Assembly (NCBI GenBank): GCA_028292265.1
Contig: JAQGMR010000055.1
Span: 1-64,000 of the forward strand
Source of the DNA: Herminiimonas sp.
GTDB taxonomy: Bacteria; Pseudomonadota; Gammaproteobacteria; Burkholderiales; Burkholderiaceae_D
DNA length: 64,000 nucleotides
Direction: 5' to 3'
Shown: piece after piece, positions 35,127-44,267 of the stretch
Layout: each line of letters begins with the position of its first letter
Position numbering within the stretch: the first letter of the stretch is position 1
Position numbers and translations under genes: made by a program
The notes under the pieces: model-generated
What the model saw: the letters and a program-made list of their open reading frames with translations, nothing else
What the model was told of the DNA's origin: nothing
Database searches by the model: none

Positions 35127-35574
35127 ATGAAGGACTTCGACGCACTCGTAAAACTGGCCCAGGCGCTCTCTTCATGGCAAACCCACCTTGTTCCTGCTCG
35201 TCGATCCCTGGGTGATACCCCTGGACCCCCGAAACGGTGTGCCACTACCATCCCCCATGGACCTTCGAGTGAGCAACCCGCTTTGCTTTATGATCCAAAA
35301 ATTCTTGATCCAAAAAGATCGGCCTGCAGCAAAACAGGCCCAAGACGTGCTGTATATCTACGACACGATCGAGCTATTCGGGGCGTTGCTGAATGAGTTC
35401 CATGAAACGTGGACGAGGCGCATCAGTCTGGATCTGGGAGAGAAGTTGAGCAACACAGTGCTTACTTCAAGCAAGGCCACATTCTCAAACGTCAATGACG
35501 TGATTCGAAATGCCGCGCGCATCCCACAGGACCGCAAACTTTCACCTGAAAAGGATACAACAGACCTGTGAATG
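35127..35574 (+). pseudogene. nucleotidyltransferase (AbiEii-like partner), internal deletion and frameshift
   Basis: The first 22 codons (MKDFDALVKLAQALSSWQTH) are the start of a nucleotidyltransferase-like family. From about 35188 the reading frame changes, and the sequence continues with LLVDPWVIPLDPRNGVPLPS and CFMIQKFLIQKDRP, the C-terminal part of what I recall as the same family. The missing middle (my estimate is more than 100 codons, including the active-site GG-W and D-x-D region) has been deleted near 35180-35195. It adjoins the AbiEi-like gene with no gap, as in a two-gene toxin-antitoxin operon. The toxin is therefore probably inactive. Assignment of the two halves to one family rests on memory of related proteins. 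Confidence 0.6.
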
Positions 35575-35731
35575 CGCTTTTGCGGAAATTCTTGGTGCAT
35601 AGAATAATCATTCACCGTCGATGATGATTGGCCTCAGCAGCCTGAGCAATAACGAACCCCTCTTCGACGTGACGAATCCGACGACTCGTGGTGAAACATG
35701 ACTAGTGGGGCGAGCCCAATCAACTCCGAAG

Positions 35732-36352
35732 TCATCGACTCGGGGACGGCGTTCTGCCGCCAACAGGCCTATCGTACAGGGCGACAGCAACACTTGGATA
35801 ACCAACATAGGAGAGCGCCCAAGTCGAACCGCCATCAAAGGTCTCAGCAGCCCCGAACGTTTGAACGCCTCGACTTAGATAATTCTGTTTGGTTGTCGTC
35901 ACTGCTTGAACGGCGAGATAATACGTACCGGGGGCTAGGGAAACTGAAGTCAAATCGAAAAAATGCTGGTCGATCGTATAACGCGGACCATTACTGAGAT
36001 TTTCAGTACTTAGTATTGGAGCGCCGCTCCCTGACGCTAAGAGAACGCCGGGCAAACCCCTGCTGTCGACCCCTAGAATCTTCCAGTTTGCTGCGGTTGG
36101 CCGTGTATCACTATAGTTGTATATGGTAAAGCTGGCCGAGTGCGCTGTCGTAGCGGCGCTAACGGTAAATTTTTGCGCAGCATAGTCGTTTACTTTGGCG
36201 ACAGCGGCGCAAGAAGTATTGAAGTTGCATTTTCCGCCCGAGCCATTGTACGGGTTGCTATATATGGTTGCGGCACCAGCGCGGCTCGCAAGCAAGCTGG
36301 CCGCAACGGCCGCCGCAAGCGCGAGGAATTTCAAGGAACGTTGCATGTGCAT
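35732..36352 (-). CDS. secreted protein of unknown function
   Basis: A 206-aa protein with a clear signal peptide (FLALAAAVAASLLASRAGAA). The mature part is rich in Ser, Thr, Tyr and Gly and beta-like. Two Cys in CNFNTSCAAV may form a disulfide. Stretches such as SASFTIYNYSDTRPTAANWK and APGTYYLAVQA resemble extracellular choice-of-anchor/PEP-CTERM-type proteins, but no C-terminal sorting signal is present. No functional assignment. Confidence 0.6.
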   Translation of the reverse strand: MHMQRSLKFLALAAAVAASLLASRAGAATIYSNPYNGSGGKCNFNTSCAAVAKVNDYAAQKFTVSAATTAHSASFTIYNYSDTRPTAANWKILGVDSRGLPGVLLASGSGAPILSTENLSNGPRYTIDQHFFDLTSVSLAPGTYYLAVQAVTTTKQNYLSRGVQTFGAAETFDGGSTWALSYVGYPSVAVALYDRPVGGRTPSPSR

Positions 36353-36929
36353 CCAGACGTTATAAATTCTACTGGCGATTCGACAAATTTTCTAAAGCGT
36401 ATTGGCACGAGTTATACAAAGTGTGCTTCGCGTCCGACCGACGTATAAAAACTCTACCGAGATATTCCTGAGCCAGGCCAGCGTACCAACTGATTAAGCT
36501 GATTCTAAACGAGCGCCTGGATAACCGGGCAACCTTTTCGCGAATCCATATGGGGGTTATGGGACGACTCCCGTCGTTCGCCGCGTACAAATCACAACAT
36601 CCCATCGCCCGGATTTGTATTACTCCTGGGCGTCTGGAATCTGAGGATTCTTGCGATGCACGGCAAAACGCCGTGAGTATGGGCGAACCATAATTAATGC
36701 AAGCAATGGGTTAATCACACTTTTAACCCGGTGGTCGCACGTTCCAACCGCAGCCCCGTATTTGCTCAAGGAATATACGCAAGGGTCGGCGGCAGGGCGA
36801 AGCTTGCGCAAAGTCTAATCGCCTGCTCTTACCGGGAATTGCGAGTGCGTAGTGCTTGCGCGACCAAAGTCCGTGTACTAAATCTAAAAGGACTCAGTGT
36901 CGGACGGCAGATGACTCGAGGAGAGATTC
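36353..36929. other. 577-bp region without genes, includes a tRNA-Lys remnant
   Basis: Short frames on both strands do not look coding. It contains the degenerate tRNA-Lys piece at 36718-36747, a small hairpin CACGGC-AAAAC-GCCGTG near 36659-36675, and presumably the promoter of the cytochrome gene. Confidence 0.5.
36718..36747 (+). repeat. degenerate copy of the tRNA-Lys anticodon/T-arm segment
   Basis: CACTTTTAACCCGGTGGTCG and the next ten bases match tRNA-Lys 32590-32619 at 25 of 30 positions, including anticodon TTT and the start of the T-arm. No cloverleaf can form. It lies about 4.1 kb downstream of the intact tRNA on the same strand, as expected for a decayed distal attachment site. 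Confidence 0.5.
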
Positions 36930-37952
36930 ATGAACGCCAAGAGTTTCACTGTGTCCCGCAGCGGAAGACGCTGGTTGGCAGGTTTATCGGCAGTGTGTTT
37001 GGCAGCCTTGCCGGGTTGTTCTCCTGTTACATCGGATGAGCTTGCGCCGATAGCATCGCGCCACCCACCCCCGCCGTCTTCATACCCGGAGCAGCCAGTT
37101 GTGAGTGCACCACCAGACGACGGTGCGCTGAAACGCGTTCCCGGCAGTGCTGCCGCCATGACAATGACCCAGATTCGCAATCTCAATCTAGCGCCTGATT
37201 GGTATCCTTCAGATCATCCGCCAATGCCCTCAGTGGTGTCTCAAGGTAGAAAGCCGGACACGTTCGCATGCGGTTACTGCCATTACCCGAATGGCCAGGG
37301 CCGTCCAGAGAACGCCAGCCTCGCAGGTCTGAGCGCCAGTTATATCTCTCAACAGATGGCTGACTTCAAAAGCGGGCAGCGAAAGAGTTCGGAGCCCAAG
37401 ATGAGGGCCGTTGCTCTCATGGTCGCCAACGCAAAGGCGGTAACAGACGAAGAGGTCATGATTTCGGCGAACTACTTTGCCAGCATACCGTTCAAGCCTT
37501 GGGTAAGAGTTGTGGAAACTGACACCGTGCCGAAGACCTCAGTGTCCGGTTTTATGCTTGTTCCTGTGGCGGGTGGTGGCATGGAACCGATCGGGCAGCG
37601 CGTCATAGAGGTTGCCGAAGATCTGGCACGGACCTCGGTGCGTGATTCCCGATCTGGATTTGTGGCGTACGTACCCATTGGGAGTATCAGGAAAGGCGAA
37701 AAGCTGGTTAATGCTAATGCTCGCGGGGCGACGACAAGCTGCGTCACATGCCACGGCATTGGTTTGAAAGGTCAAGGTGATATTCCACCACTTGCGGGCA
37801 GGTCACCGAGTTATTCACTGCGCCAGTTGTACGACTTCCAAAGCGGGGCTCGAGCAGGAAAGTCAAGTGCAGCGATGCGGGAAGCGGTTTCCACGCTGAC
37901 CATGGATGACATGGTTTCAATCGTGGCCTACTCGGCGTCCCTAGCGCCATGA
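36930..37952 (+). CDS. diheme cytochrome c lipoprotein
   Basis: A 340-aa exported protein. The signal ends SAVCLAALPGCS (lipobox LPGC), followed by a Pro-rich linker. Two c-type heme sites are visible: CGYCH near residues 114-118 and CVTCH near 271-275. Each has the c553/c4-like downstream pattern (NASLAGLSASYISQQMADFK; IPPLAGRSPSYSLRQLYDFQ) with distal Met candidates. An AGGAGAG ribosome-binding site precedes the ATG. Likely a periplasmic electron carrier or subunit of an oxidase/dehydrogenase; no partner gene is adjacent. Confidence 0.85.
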   Translation: MNAKSFTVSRSGRRWLAGLSAVCLAALPGCSPVTSDELAPIASRHPPPPSSYPEQPVVSAPPDDGALKRVPGSAAAMTMTQIRNLNLAPDWYPSDHPPMPSVVSQGRKPDTFACGYCHYPNGQGRPENASLAGLSASYISQQMADFKSGQRKSSEPKMRAVALMVANAKAVTDEEVMISANYFASIPFKPWVRVVETDTVPKTSVSGFMLVPVAGGGMEPIGQRVIEVAEDLARTSVRDSRSGFVAYVPIGSIRKGEKLVNANARGATTSCVTCHGIGLKGQGDIPPLAGRSPSYSLRQLYDFQSGARAGKSSAAMREAVSTLTMDDMVSIVAYSASLAP

Positions 37953-38056
37953 GATGGCATGGATACGGCTGATTTCCGCTGTTAGTAAGCAGTTCGCTTG
38001 GTGAGACAACAGACGGGTTCAGAACGGCATCGCGCAAGTGGCAATCGACATTAGCG

Positions 38057-39895
38057 TCACGCGAACGACTCAACCCGCTTTCGACAAATCTCCAGCATCC
38101 TGGCCGCCAGTGCCTCACCATCCGATCCATAGTTCGGCAACGTCGGTAGCGCAATTTCCTTCGTAGCCATTTTCATGCGATCGACCATGTCGTCAATCGC
38201 CGCATCAACATCCCCTGCCCGCATGCCAGCCGTGCTTGCCAACGCCCGAAAATCCACTCGGCGCAACTGGTCGTCCTTGCCGTTCAGCTTGAGCGCCATG
38301 CGGTCGAGTTTCAGACGCGGAAAAACGCGCGTGGTCACCGCATCGTAAAGTGGGGCCATGCGCACGGTACTGAACTGCCTGCCTCCCGGTTCAACAGTCT
38401 TCAATAGCGACATATTCTTGAGATGCATATCGCCGTCCGCGGTCAGCCAGGCGAAGAGCGCTCGCCTGAGGACGACGAGCACATCTTGTTCCGGCGCAGT
38501 CGACAATGAACGGACCGCACGGGCGACCCGCTCCATCGTTCCATCATATTTCGCCTTGGTGGGAAGATTGAGAACTGAGCAGAAGTCTTCCAACGCGAAT
38601 TTGCGCTTGTCCGCGGCGCTGTCCCGAATGTCGAAGCGCTCGACTAGCAAGGCCGGTGGCATACCGTCAGGCATGGCAATCAGTGCCGTTGCTGGCACCA
38701 CAAATCCTGCTGCCCGGCCAAGGGCAAGGGCCATCCACTCCACTAACGGCAAAGCCTCAAAGCCCCCCAACCCTGCGGGCTTGAGGATATGCGTAAACGG
38801 TGTGTCCATGCTAGGCGACAGCACGCCGTTTGCGTCAAGGTGCATCGGTGCCTTGATCTGGATACCGGATAGCCTCGGCGTATCCGCATGCTCGTAGATG
38901 TGGGCCAGATTGCGCTCGAAGCTTCGGTCTATAACGCTACGTTCCGGGCCGGCATAGGTGCCGGTAAATACACCGTCCCGGGTATACCGATCGAGGCGCG
39001 TGAGCAGCACATCGAGCGGTAGCCCCGCAAGTTCAGACTTTTTAGCGACAATGGTGATGTTCGACATGTACCGCTTGCCCGAGCGTAGCGTTGCCCGCTC
39101 GTCACGATCGTGCAGTACCGCTTCAAGCCAGCCTTCCGGGAGCAGGGACACAATGAAGGGGGGCAGCTTGCCGGGTGTCGTCTGGCGCACCGGCGCTGGC
39201 CCGTTCCCGACCGGCTGCCATCGCCATTCGAATCCGTCATGAATCAGATTACCGATGGGCGCGCCATGCCACGCGACGATCAGGTCGAGTGTCGCTTCGT
39301 TACGAACATGAGCTGTTGTCAGACGGCGGAGCAGGAAACGCTCGGAGTGCTCGCCTTCCCGATACCATTCATTTTCACGCGCCAGTGCCCAAATGGCATC
39401 GGCGGCCCCTTTCGCGTCCCCATACTCAGCAATAAGTCGTGCGGCGATGAGCTCCCGCGAAGTCTCGTCGATCGAAGCTGCGTGCTCGCTACGCAATCGA
39501 AACGCCTCAAGAAAGCGTTGCCGGATGGATGATACGTTGACGTGAAATTCCCCCATGCCGTCATCCACGACAGCGGTCCCGAGCGACGGGTGTTGCGGCG
39601 CTCCGTTCTGAATGATTTCAAGCGAGCGAATGCGGGTCCGCTGGCTACGGCGCCCGCTGAGGAAAAGCCGTCCATCCGATGTTGGCCCCAGGAGAATCGC
39701 GCTTACAGCCGACAAATAGGCATTGGGGTACAGGTACCTTGCAATGCGGACCGCATGTTTTCGCACTGTTGCGTCTGCGTCATCATCGGCATCAACGTAG
39801 ATGCCGCGCATCAGCTGCACCAGATCCCCGGCCTCCGCCATATGGTGGCTGCGCGCCTTGGACATGTTGTCGCCGACAAGGTAGAGACCCATCAT
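38057..39895 (-). CDS. AbiEi-HipA fusion: HipA-like kinase toxin with N-terminal antitoxin-like domain
   Basis: A 612-aa protein. The N-terminal 100 residues resemble the AbiEi/type IV antitoxin winged-helix region (DLVQLMRGIYVDAD; AVRIARYLYPNAYLSAVSAI). The C-terminal part is HipA: SGIQIKAPM (ATP-loop), THILKPAGLGGFEALPLVE, LLVERFDIRD, the catalytic loop TADGDMHLKNMSL and PLYDAVTTRV. HipA kinases phosphorylate GltX-type targets and arrest growth. No separate hipB lies upstream. Two large palindromes right before the start (39899-39996) suggest autoregulation. The start is ATG 39895 or the next ATG. Confidence 0.85.
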   Translation of the reverse strand: MMGLYLVGDNMSKARSHHMAEAGDLVQLMRGIYVDADDDADATVRKHAVRIARYLYPNAYLSAVSAILLGPTSDGRLFLSGRRSQRTRIRSLEIIQNGAPQHPSLGTAVVDDGMGEFHVNVSSIRQRFLEAFRLRSEHAASIDETSRELIAARLIAEYGDAKGAADAIWALARENEWYREGEHSERFLLRRLTTAHVRNEATLDLIVAWHGAPIGNLIHDGFEWRWQPVGNGPAPVRQTTPGKLPPFIVSLLPEGWLEAVLHDRDERATLRSGKRYMSNITIVAKKSELAGLPLDVLLTRLDRYTRDGVFTGTYAGPERSVIDRSFERNLAHIYEHADTPRLSGIQIKAPMHLDANGVLSPSMDTPFTHILKPAGLGGFEALPLVEWMALALGRAAGFVVPATALIAMPDGMPPALLVERFDIRDSAADKRKFALEDFCSVLNLPTKAKYDGTMERVARAVRSLSTAPEQDVLVVLRRALFAWLTADGDMHLKNMSLLKTVEPGGRQFSTVRMAPLYDAVTTRVFPRLKLDRMALKLNGKDDQLRRVDFRALASTAGMRAGDVDAAIDDMVDRMKMATKEIALPTLPNYGSDGEALAARMLEICRKRVESFA

Positions 39896-39898
39896 TCG

Positions 39899-39996
39899 AA
39901 CTTTCTCGTATTTGAACTACGGGAAAGTTATCATCTTAGGCCATGGCCAGCAAGCGATGGTTTAACTTTCCCGTATTTCATCTACGGGAAAGTTAA
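39899..39996. promoter_or_regulatory. two palindromic operators upstream of the AbiEi-HipA gene
   Basis: AACTTTCTCGTA (39899-39910) pairs with TACGGGAAAGTT (39918-39929) except for one position, across a 7-base spacer. TTAACTTTCCCGTA (39962-39975) pairs perfectly with TACGGGAAAGTTAA (39983-39996), also with a 7-base spacer. The centres are 65 bp apart, and the first starts 4 bases from the start codon. Confidence 0.8.
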
Positions 39997-40067
39997 GACC
40001 GATGGTTCGGCAGGCCTCCATAAAAATTTCCCTTACGGGTACGCATCCAGCAATGAATTGGAAAAAA

Positions 40068-40091
40068 GGCCGGCACATTCCTGTGCCGGCC
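40068..40091 (-). terminator. terminator of the DUF4382 lipoprotein gene
   Basis: GGCCGGCACA (40068-40077), loop TTCC, TGTGCCGGCC (40082-40091). On the minus strand the stem is followed by TTTTTT, about 45 bases after the gene's stop. Confidence 0.85.
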
Positions 40092-40136
40092 CTTCCTGTT
40101 ATTCCCTTCGAAGCCGTACTGCCAAACGGCGCAGCG

Positions 40137-41351
40137 TTAAGGAATCAGCGAAAAATTCACCCCTGTTTGGCTTGCTGTCGTTAAATCTACGGAAGCATTG
40201 GCCTGTGACGTGTAGCCGTTGGCAGTTGCGGCCAAGGCGTACTTGCCTGTCCCTGGCGTGGTAACCGTCTGTGCAGCAAACGCTATCGGCAAGGTGGCAC
40301 TGTACTTCCCGAGCAGCGGTGCTGTTGTAGGCAGGCTTGCCAGCGTGTAGGCGCCAGTACTGGCATCAGCGCCCTGGTACTTGACCGTCACCGTGGGGCC
40401 TGCGCTAAAGCTCTGCTTTGCCGCGACGGTGCCCACTTCGGTGGCACTTGCCGGTGTCAACGTTACAGTGCCGCTTATTGAACGCGTCGTGCCACCCGTT
40501 TGCAGGGCAATCGGTGCCGTGGCGGTGCTGATCGCTACGGTGCTTGTCGTATCCGCGACAGGCACTGCGGCGACGACGGTCGTGGCGCTGGTGTCGGCCG
40601 TGATGACGACGTCGTAACTGGCCGGCGCAAGGCGCGCGAGGAAGAATTCTCCGGTCGTTGCGTTAGGGGTCGTGGAGCGAATGATCGTGCCATTCTGCTG
40701 CGCGGTGACATTGACGTGTGTGCCGAGCAGCGCCGGATCGACGAAGCCCCGAATACCATTGAGAACCGTTGGAATGACGGTGACGACCGGCTTCAGCGCA
40801 TAAACGCCGTTGCCCCGTTTCACGATAGATTTGCATGCGTCAAAGTCGAGGACGAGGTCGGCGCGTTGGCCCGCGACCACGTCAAATTCATTGACGAGTT
40901 TGATGCCGCTCTGAACAGCGCTTGGCGTCGTCAGGCCGACTTCATTATTTGTACCGCTCACAATCACAGAATTGGCCGTGCCGGCACCAGTATTAGCGTC
41001 CAGTACCAGCCGCAGCTGCGTGTAGTGGCCTGCTGCAAGGGGTGTCTGCCCCAAGTCTTCCAGAACGCCATTGGTCAGGTTAAGCAAGTTGATCTTGCGA
41101 GCGGGGTTGAGTGTGATATCGGTCCAGCCGGAATCCGTGTCCGAGGCGCTGCTGCTCTGATGCACGCGAACCTTGTTGACGGTTACATTGACCGCGTCGT
41201 AGCCACAGGAGGGTGCGTCCGTCATCGCTACACCGAGAGTGCCAGTGCCGCCGGCACTTGCTCCACTGCTACCGCCACCGCCACAACCGGCGAGGAGCAC
41301 TGCGACCGAAGCAAATGTAAGCAGCGAAATTTTCTGAACTGTCGTTTTCAT
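40137..41351 (-). CDS. DUF4382-domain lipoprotein
   Basis: A 404-aa protein. The signal ends SVAVLLAGCGGGGSSG (lipobox LAGC), then Gly/Ser linker. The DUF4382 region begins TLGVAMTDAPSCGYDAVNVT and continues with VNKVRVHQS, INLLNLTNGVLEDLG and AAGHYTQLRLVLD. The rest is Thr/Ala-rich beta sandwich repeats, probably Ig- or carboxypeptidase-regulatory-like folds. Likely outer-membrane-attached; function unknown. It is followed by its own terminator and is probably monocistronic. Confidence 0.85.
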   Translation of the reverse strand: MKTTVQKISLLTFASVAVLLAGCGGGGSSGASAGGTGTLGVAMTDAPSCGYDAVNVTVNKVRVHQSSSASDTDSGWTDITLNPARKINLLNLTNGVLEDLGQTPLAAGHYTQLRLVLDANTGAGTANSVIVSGTNNEVGLTTPSAVQSGIKLVNEFDVVAGQRADLVLDFDACKSIVKRGNGVYALKPVVTVIPTVLNGIRGFVDPALLGTHVNVTAQQNGTIIRSTTPNATTGEFFLARLAPASYDVVITADTSATTVVAAVPVADTTSTVAISTATAPIALQTGGTTRSISGTVTLTPASATEVGTVAAKQSFSAGPTVTVKYQGADASTGAYTLASLPTTAPLLGKYSATLPIAFAAQTVTTPGTGKYALAATANGYTSQANASVDLTTASQTGVNFSLIP

Positions 41352-41523
41352 TGATGCCTTTCTGATTGTTCATGGAAGCCAGCCGGTCTTGTCGAATCGG
41401 CACTCGGACCATCCTAAACTGGTTAGCTCGCCACTTTCTTTATAGAAACATCCGGTGTCGCTTGTTACAGTTCGTTACCGGTGCTGTGTAGAAGCGTCAA
41501 GGAAAAGAAAGTGGGGGAAGAAT

Positions 41524-43308
41524 TCAGGGAGAAGCAAGAGTAGAAGCGGCATCCTGACCCGTACTCGCTTTCCACTGGGCGAAGCTGTATGCAGCGCCGT
41601 TGAAGTTCGCGAAGATGCTTGAGCTACTCGTGTAGGTATTGTTGTTGTAACTGCCGAACAGCGCGACCGAGGCGGTGCCGATGTCGCTGCTAACGCGGTA
41701 CGTCTCCTCTGCATTCCGTGTGACGAAGCTGTTACCTGTGAAGGAATTGTTGCGAACGCTGGGTGTCGCGCCGGATTCGGCCATCTGGATATGTGCCTGA
41801 GTGCTGGCGCCGAACCGGTTTCCGGTGATGGCGTTGCCAAAGCCATTGAAGATCATCATGCCATTCGCATTGCCAGTAAATGTGTTGCCGCTGACAGTGA
41901 CACCGTTCGCATGGTCGTCCATCTGCAAGCCCCACGACAACCGCTGCGCAGGGCTGGTATTGCTGATGGTGTTGCCAGTAATGCGCGTGGAGAGCGGCAG
42001 ATTGTCCGGCGCCGCAAGGTACAAGGCGCCGCAATCGCTTAGCACCTGACACGCGGCGTCGACCGTGTTGTCAGTAATCGTGGCATTACGGAAAAATCGA
42101 ATGCCGATATAGCCCGAGTTGGTCACGCGGTTTCCGGCCACAGTAGCGCCGCTCCCCAAGGTCAGGTTGATGGCGCCGCGCGCGTTGGTCGGCATGCCGA
42201 GGACGCCGGAGGAATCGATCGTGGAACCAGTAATCGACTCATTTCCACCGCCCCATTTCACAACGATGCCGTCGTGGCGCGAGTTGCGAATGGTGCTCGC
42301 CTCCACGATCAGTCCAGATCCGCCAGTGTTGACGATGCCGTTCTCCGAGCTGTTGACGATCTCGGTGTTGGACACCTTCAAATTCACCGCATTATTGGCA
42401 TTGATGCCGTTGGCAGCGCCGAACAGGCGAACGTTGTTGACCACTACGCCACTCGAATTCGAAGCCTCAATCGCATGGCTGTCGGGAGATGCCCATATAC
42501 GTCCCTCAGGCGACTTGCCGTCGGCGGCCCAAACATAGAGTCGACCACCGCTCACGGCCCACTCGCCGGGTTCGTCGAGCATCCACAACTTGCCCTCGAC
42601 GTAAAAACTCGGCGCCCCGCCCAATGCATAACCGCCGAAGCTGGGATTGCCTGGGTCCGTCACGGTCATGACACCATTCGACGAGGCCGTAATATTGCGT
42701 CGCTCGATCGCCCAGTCGAAGGCCTTGAACACCAGTTTCGCTCCGACGAGGTCTGCGTTCGGCATTGCGTAAGTGAGACTGGTCGGAGTGCTGGAAGTAG
42801 CGGTGGCCCAGGCTTCCGCCCGGTTCGGCCAATGCGCCATCGATGCGGGTTGGCCGTCGACAATGATCTGCGCCGCATCGAACGTGATCGGCGCAGAGTA
42901 CACATTCCCCTGGTATTGCGTCCAGCCGGTGATGGCTTGGCCGGGCGTTATAACGGCCTTGCCGCATGCACCCGCGGTATCCACGGTGACGTTTGATTTG
43001 CTAGAGAGATCCAGCGTGCCCTGGTAAGTGCGGCCGCAGAGCAACGAGACCACGCTTCCGTTTGTAATGTTGGTGGGCAGGGTTAATACCGGCTGGGAGG
43101 CATCCGGCATTGCGGGTGCCGCGCTCAGCGCGTTTTTAGGAGGTGGTGCCGTTACCACCGTGTCGACCGATGCGACTTGCTCGCCCGTGGCAACGGTATC
43201 GCCCGAGGAACCGCCTCCTCCCCCGCCACATGCGGCCAGGGTGAAGACCATTACACTTGAGACAGCAACGTATTTGTGGAGAAGGGTCGAACGAAGAGGT
43301 CTGAACAT
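41524..43308 (-). CDS. parallel beta-helix lipoprotein (right-handed beta-helix repeat family)
   Basis: 594 aa from MFRPLRSTLL; an in-frame start 26 codons earlier lacks a leader-like sequence. The lipobox is VMVFTLAACGGGGGG. The middle shows repeated N-G-I/N-N-T ladder motifs (NVRLFGAANGINANNAVNLK; EIVNSSENGIVNTGGSGLIV; GNTFTGNANGMMIFNGFGNA), typical of pectate-lyase-like right-handed beta-helices. Such proteins bind or cleave polysaccharides or act as surface structures. No catalytic residues can be assigned. Confidence 0.8.
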   Translation of the reverse strand: MFRPLRSTLLHKYVAVSSVMVFTLAACGGGGGGSSGDTVATGEQVASVDTVVTAPPPKNALSAAPAMPDASQPVLTLPTNITNGSVVSLLCGRTYQGTLDLSSKSNVTVDTAGACGKAVITPGQAITGWTQYQGNVYSAPITFDAAQIIVDGQPASMAHWPNRAEAWATATSSTPTSLTYAMPNADLVGAKLVFKAFDWAIERRNITASSNGVMTVTDPGNPSFGGYALGGAPSFYVEGKLWMLDEPGEWAVSGGRLYVWAADGKSPEGRIWASPDSHAIEASNSSGVVVNNVRLFGAANGINANNAVNLKVSNTEIVNSSENGIVNTGGSGLIVEASTIRNSRHDGIVVKWGGGNESITGSTIDSSGVLGMPTNARGAINLTLGSGATVAGNRVTNSGYIGIRFFRNATITDNTVDAACQVLSDCGALYLAAPDNLPLSTRITGNTISNTSPAQRLSWGLQMDDHANGVTVSGNTFTGNANGMMIFNGFGNAITGNRFGASTQAHIQMAESGATPSVRNNSFTGNSFVTRNAEETYRVSSDIGTASVALFGSYNNNTYTSSSSIFANFNGAAYSFAQWKASTGQDAASTLASP

Positions 43309-43680
43309 TTTGCCTACCGCGTGTGATGGATGAAAGTTCGCCGACGCGGTTTGTTGTAAAAAGGCCGTCCATTTCAACATCAGCATTTCCCGACAGCAAT
43401 GACCGAACTTGCAATAAAAGCCGGTTTATTCGTGGATTGATTAGCTTCCATGCAATGGATGAAAGCGGAATGGCAACTGAACGGTCTGCTGAGGTTGGAT
43501 GACGCCTGTTCCGGGCGTGTTATTTGTTGAAGCGTTCAATACCCTTTTGACCCCATAGCTGCCCAAGTTCGTCAACCGCCTTGTGAGAAAGCTTTATGGG
43601 GATGTCGCACCGATATACCAGTGCGTGCTGGCGGCGCCGACGAGGCTGCAAAGGTTTCAGCGTCCGGACAATAGGCCGGA
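43309..43680. other. 372-bp intergenic region
   Basis: It lies upstream of the beta-helix lipoprotein and downstream of the response regulator. No gene is recognised; a short plus-strand frame at 43583-43828 overlaps the response regulator and is not credible. Confidence 0.4.
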
Positions 43681-44073
43681 TCAAACCTTGCCCTGCTTGC
43701 TAAAGCGGTCCAGAACAGAACGCATTTGCCAGAACTTCACTGGCTTGGTGAGGACCAGATCAAAGCCGGCCGCAACTGCCTTCTCGCGTGCGTCGACATC
43801 GGTTGAGCCCGTCACGGCAACAAGGTAGGTATCGACCAGGCTGGAATCGGCCTTGACCTCTCGCGCGACGTCATAGCCATTTTTTTCGCCCGGCATGCCA
43901 AGGTCACAGAACACAATGTGATGTTTCCGCTCCTGCACCATGTCGAGCCCTGAGCGGCCGTTCCAAGCAACATCCGCAGCGAAGCCCATAACGCCGACAA
44001 GGTCGCTGAAAAGGCGTGCCAGGTCTTGATTGTCTTCAATGATCAATACACGCAAGCCAGGCTGAAATGACAT
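43681..44073 (-). CDS. single-domain response regulator
   Basis: 130 aa from MSFQPGLRVL; longer in-frame starts reach 44166 but look untranslated. It is a CheY-like receiver: VLIIEDNQDLARLF (acidic pocket), the phosphoacceptor Asp in IVFCDLGMPGEKNGYDVAR, VAVTGSTDVDAREKA and LTKPVKFWQM (Lys). There is no output domain. It lies about 200 bp downstream of a PAS-GAF gene on the same strand, so the two may act in one pathway, though neither has a kinase domain. Confidence 0.9.
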   Translation of the reverse strand: MSFQPGLRVLIIEDNQDLARLFSDLVGVMGFAADVAWNGRSGLDMVQERKHHIVFCDLGMPGEKNGYDVAREVKADSSLVDTYLVAVTGSTDVDAREKAVAAGFDLVLTKPVKFWQMRSVLDRFSKQGKV

Positions 44074-44267
44074 GTGCTCAAATTCCAGAGGGGCCAAACC
44101 GCGGCGATTCGGGTGGTTTCGGGTCGACTTGTGATTTTTGTCGCGGTTTTGCAAGGTGCCAGCCACACCAACTACAGCGGCTTCCCTGCGATCGCCACAC
44201 TCGAACCCGCTTCCAGAGACTAAAGCTTTAGGTCCGAGAGCAAGTCGATAAAACGCAAACCGTGCGG

